This document shows, piece after piece, positions 6,692 through 7,845 of a stretch of 7,845 nucleotides of DNA. The DNA lies in assembly GCA_964369915.1 (NCBI GenBank), contig CAYJGG010000077.1, positions 1 through 7,845 on the forward strand. The letters run 5' to 3'. Position numbers and translations under genes: made by a program. How positions within the stretch are numbered: the first letter of the stretch is position 1; each line of letters starts with the position of its first letter. Source of the DNA: RGIG3102 sp964369915. Its GTDB lineage: Bacteria > Bacillota > Clostridia > Oscillospirales > Ruminococcaceae. The notes under the pieces were generated by a model. That model was given only the letters and a program-made list of their open reading frames with translations. It made no database searches and was not told the DNA's origin.

Positions 6692-6735
6692 TTATTACGT
6701 AAAATGCATAATATGTTATGCATTTTACGTAATAA
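6692..6735. promoter_or_regulatory. Perfect 44-bp inverted repeat, likely operator of the GntR regulator
   Basis: The left arm TTATTACGTAAAATGCATAA (6692-6711) and right arm TTATGCATTTTACGTAATAA (6716-6735) are exact reverse complements of 20 bases each around TATG. There is no T-tract and no adjacent upstream gene needing a terminator. The core, TGCATAA-N4-TTATGCA (6705-6722), has the same pattern and spacing as the palindrome at 7758-7775 in front of the lyase gene. The outer parts each contain TTACGTAA, itself self-complementary (6695-6702 and 6725-6732). The repeat ends three bases before the -35 of the gntR promoter, which suggests autoregulation. Confidence 0.75.
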
Positions 6736-6738
6736 GGT

Positions 6739-6767
6739 TTGATTTAAAACTATGAATAAATTATAAT
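6739..6767 (+). promoter_or_regulatory. Promoter of the GntR-family gene
   Basis: TTGATT (6739-6744, four of six matches) and a perfect TATAAT (6762-6767) are separated by exactly 17 bp. Initiation near 6774 leaves a leader of about 70 bases before the ATG at 6845. The 44-bp repeat sits immediately upstream, its centre near -60. Confidence 0.7.
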
Positions 6768-6844
6768 TTGCAAAATAAGAACAATATTAAAAAAATATAA
6801 GTTGAACCCAACATAAAGAAGTTAAATAAAGGAGTGGATAAATT

Positions 6845-7489
6845 ATGAAAATAGTAAAAAAAACATTGAGCGAGCAAATTTATGATTCGCTTAGAATGAA
6901 TTTAATTAAAGGGGTAATTCCACTCGGCTCAAAGCTTATTAATCAAGATTTGCAAGCAAAGTTTGGAGTTAGCTCTACTCCAATTAGAGATGCTGTAAAT
7001 CGTTTGCATCAAGATGGACTAGTTGTAGAGGTTACAAAAACAGGTGCAAAAGTGATAAACTTAGATGCAGATACCTTTAAAGAAGTTAACGAGTTATTAA
7101 GTACATTAAGCTGTGCTGCAATTAAATTTGCCATGGAAAGAAGCGATAAGGGCGAGATTGTAAATACTTTAAAAGAAATAGTTAAAAAGCAAAAAGAAAA
7201 TATACAAAATGAAGATTATTATAAATATGATTACGATTTTCATAAAGTATTTTTTGAGTATGCAAAAAATGAAACATTTAAAAAGCTGTATAAAAGCTAT
7301 CATCCGCTTCAAGAACTACTCACTTACTATGCAAGTGATTTAGGATATAAAAGAGAAGATGCTATAAAACAGCATGAAGATATGATAGAACTTTTATCAA
7401 AATCGGATATTGAGGGAGCACAAAAATATATGAATTTGCATCTGACAAAAGCAACTCATATGCATCAAGAACTATTAAATAAACAATAA
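6845..7489 (+). CDS. GntR family transcriptional regulator, FCD (FadR C-terminal) subfamily
   Basis: This 214-residue protein has the usual length for the FadR/FCD branch of GntR regulators. Residues 7-72 form the winged helix-turn-helix: LSEQIYDSLRMNLIKGVIPLGSKL, then DLQAKFGVSSTPIRDAVNRL and the wing GLVVEVTKTGAKV. Residues 75-208 are the all-helical FCD ligand-binding domain. Its metal-site residues are recognisable as Asp129-x3-His133, His177 and His199, the D-x3-H...H...H pattern that in the family holds a metal contacting carboxylate ligands. A small organic or amino acid effector is therefore likely. A good site AAAGGAG (6828-6834) lies ten bases from the ATG. The gene has its own promoter and terminator and precedes the lyase gene in the same direction. 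Matched palindromes in front of both genes suggest it controls itself and the lyase. The effector is unknown; tyrosine, tryptophan or a derivative is a reasonable guess. Confidence 0.92.
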   Translation: MKIVKKTLSEQIYDSLRMNLIKGVIPLGSKLINQDLQAKFGVSSTPIRDAVNRLHQDGLVVEVTKTGAKVINLDADTFKEVNELLSTLSCAAIKFAMERSDKGEIVNTLKEIVKKQKENIQNEDYYKYDYDFHKVFFEYAKNETFKKLYKSYHPLQELLTYYASDLGYKREDAIKQHEDMIELLSKSDIEGAQKYMNLHLTKATHMHQELLNKQ

Positions 7490-7504
7490 ATATAAAATAT
7501 ATAA

Positions 7505-7540
7505 AAACAAGATATGTTAAAAAGCATATCTTGTTTTTTT
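7505..7540 (+). terminator. Intrinsic terminator after the GntR-family gene
   Basis: AAACAAGATATG (7505-7516) pairs perfectly with CATATCTTGTTT (7525-7536) around an 8-base loop, and the T run continues to 7540. It makes the GntR gene a single-gene unit and means the lyase gene needs its own promoter. Confidence 0.85.
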
Positions 7541-7712
7541 GTTTATGGACAAAATATTACAAAATACTTAATTATAATTAGTAATAACCTGATTTTCTAA
7601 TAATTATTAACAATATATTAACGAAAATGAATAAATTGTTAATGACATTTGTGTGCTTTATACAAAAATTATATTTAATTTTATGAGTAGTTATGAAAAA
7701 CAAAAAGAAATA
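7541..7712. other. AT-rich upstream region of the lyase gene
   Basis: No gene is supported here. The one notable structure is an inverted repeat, ATTAACAAT (7606-7614) and ATTGTTAAT (7635-7643), 9-bp arms 20 bp apart, about 70-110 bases upstream of the lyase -35. It could be a site for a second regulator or a chance repeat in AT-rich DNA. Confidence 0.35.
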
Positions 7713-7741
7713 TTGACATATCTAAATGGTGGTGTTATTAT
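7713..7741 (+). promoter_or_regulatory. Strong sigma-A promoter of the lyase gene
   Basis: A perfect -35 TTGACA (7713-7718), a 17-bp spacer and -10 TATTAT (7736-7741, five of six matches) make this one of the two best plus- or minus-strand promoters in the window. Initiation is expected near 7748, about 60 bases before the ATG. A strong promoter followed directly by a palindrome is typical of a gene kept off by a repressor. Confidence 0.8.
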
Positions 7742-7757
7742 GGTGGTATGGAAGTAA

Positions 7758-7775
7758 TGCGTAATGCGTTACGCA
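7758..7775. promoter_or_regulatory. 18-bp palindrome in the lyase leader, likely operator of the GntR regulator
   Basis: TGCGTAA (7758-7764) and TTACGCA (7769-7775) are perfect 7-bp arms around TGCG. The core of the 44-bp repeat before the GntR gene has the same arm length and 4-bp centre, differing only by one symmetric base per arm. The similarity continues on the right, where TTACGCAAAATGTATT (7769-7784) matches TTACGTAAAATGCATA (6695-6710) at 13 of 16 bases. It covers about +11 to +28 of the predicted transcript, a position suited to blocking transcription. TAATGCG is also repeated in tandem at 7755-7768. Confidence 0.7.
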
Positions 7776-7808
7776 AAATGTATTTTATTTTTATGGAGGA
7801 AAAATAAT

Positions 7809-7845
7809 ATGAAACCAATGAATTATTACCCAGCAGAACCATTTA
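7809..7845 (+). CDS. Start of a PLP-dependent beta-eliminating lyase (tyrosine phenol-lyase or tryptophanase), partial
   Basis: Only the first 12 codons are in the window: MKPMNYYPAEPF. Tyrosine phenol-lyases of Citrobacter and Erwinia begin MNYPAEPFRIKSVE, and tryptophanases have a similar PEPFRIK start, so the match to PAEPF after an Asn-Tyr is striking for so short a piece. These enzymes split tyrosine to phenol, or tryptophan to indole, with release of pyruvate and ammonia. They are cytosolic PLP-dependent tetramers and let cells use aromatic amino acids. GGAGGA (7795-7800) lies eight bases from the ATG, and the second in-frame ATG at codon 4 lacks such a site. The strong promoter and palindrome upstream show a regulated gene. 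The assignment rests on 12 residues, and the next 30 residues would settle it. Confidence 0.6.
   Translation, partial: MKPMNYYPAEPF

Noticed and set aside
6692..6735. 44-bp inverted repeat as a transcription terminator or insertion sequence end
   Set aside because: There is no T-tract, the upstream gene already has a terminator at 6499-6522, and no transposase or target-site duplication is visible. The match to the lyase palindrome favours a regulatory site.
7642..7664. Second promoter before the lyase gene (ATGACA with TATACA)
   Set aside because: The spacer is only 11 bp, too short for sigma-A, and a far better promoter lies at 7713-7741.
1..7845. CRISPR array, transposase, phage genes or toxin-antitoxin pair
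   Set aside because: No spaced direct repeats, no transposase or integrase motifs and no suitable small gene pairs were found on either strand.

Overview
The window is very AT-rich (roughly 30% GC by eye) with strong AAAGGAG-type ribosome binding sites. It carries spoVT, a gene of endospore formers, so the source is most likely a low-GC, spore-forming Firmicute of the clostridial type. The species cannot be named from this sequence alone.

Layout. (1) Positions 1-852: a tRNA-Arg(ACG) gene on the minus strand with a near-ideal promoter, then spoVT on the plus strand, closed by a terminator hairpin that also serves the convergent gene. (2) Positions 853-1610: trmB on the minus strand, with closely packed divergent promoters in front of it. 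(3) Positions 1611-5312: two ABC half-transporters of 602 and 610 residues that form one heterodimeric exporter. The deviations at the ATP sites divide between the two subunits in the way known for TM287/288, BmrC/BmrD and LmrC/LmrD. (4) Positions 5313-5797: a small DUF1622-type membrane protein with a histidine-rich tail, driven by its own extended -10 promoter. (5) Positions 5798-6075: a gene-poor stretch with a less AT-rich patch that looks like a gene remnant or dispersed repeat. (6) Positions 6076-6522: a MarR-family regulator and its terminator. (7) Positions 6523-7845: a GntR/FCD regulator and then the first 12 codons of a gene. The start of that gene reads like tyrosine phenol-lyase or tryptophanase, a PLP-dependent beta-eliminating lyase.

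The most interesting part is the last one. A perfect 44-bp inverted repeat (20-bp arms, 4-bp centre) lies directly upstream of the promoter of the GntR gene. A related 18-bp palindrome, TGCGTAA-N4-TTACGCA, lies just downstream of a strong promoter in front of the lyase gene. The core of the 44-bp repeat is TGCATAA-N4-TTATGCA, the same pattern with one symmetric change per arm. This looks like a local circuit in which the GntR/FCD protein controls itself and an aromatic amino acid lyase through two matched operators about 1.05 kb apart. The MarR gene may similarly relate to the drug-exporter pair upstream, but nothing in the sequence ties them together.
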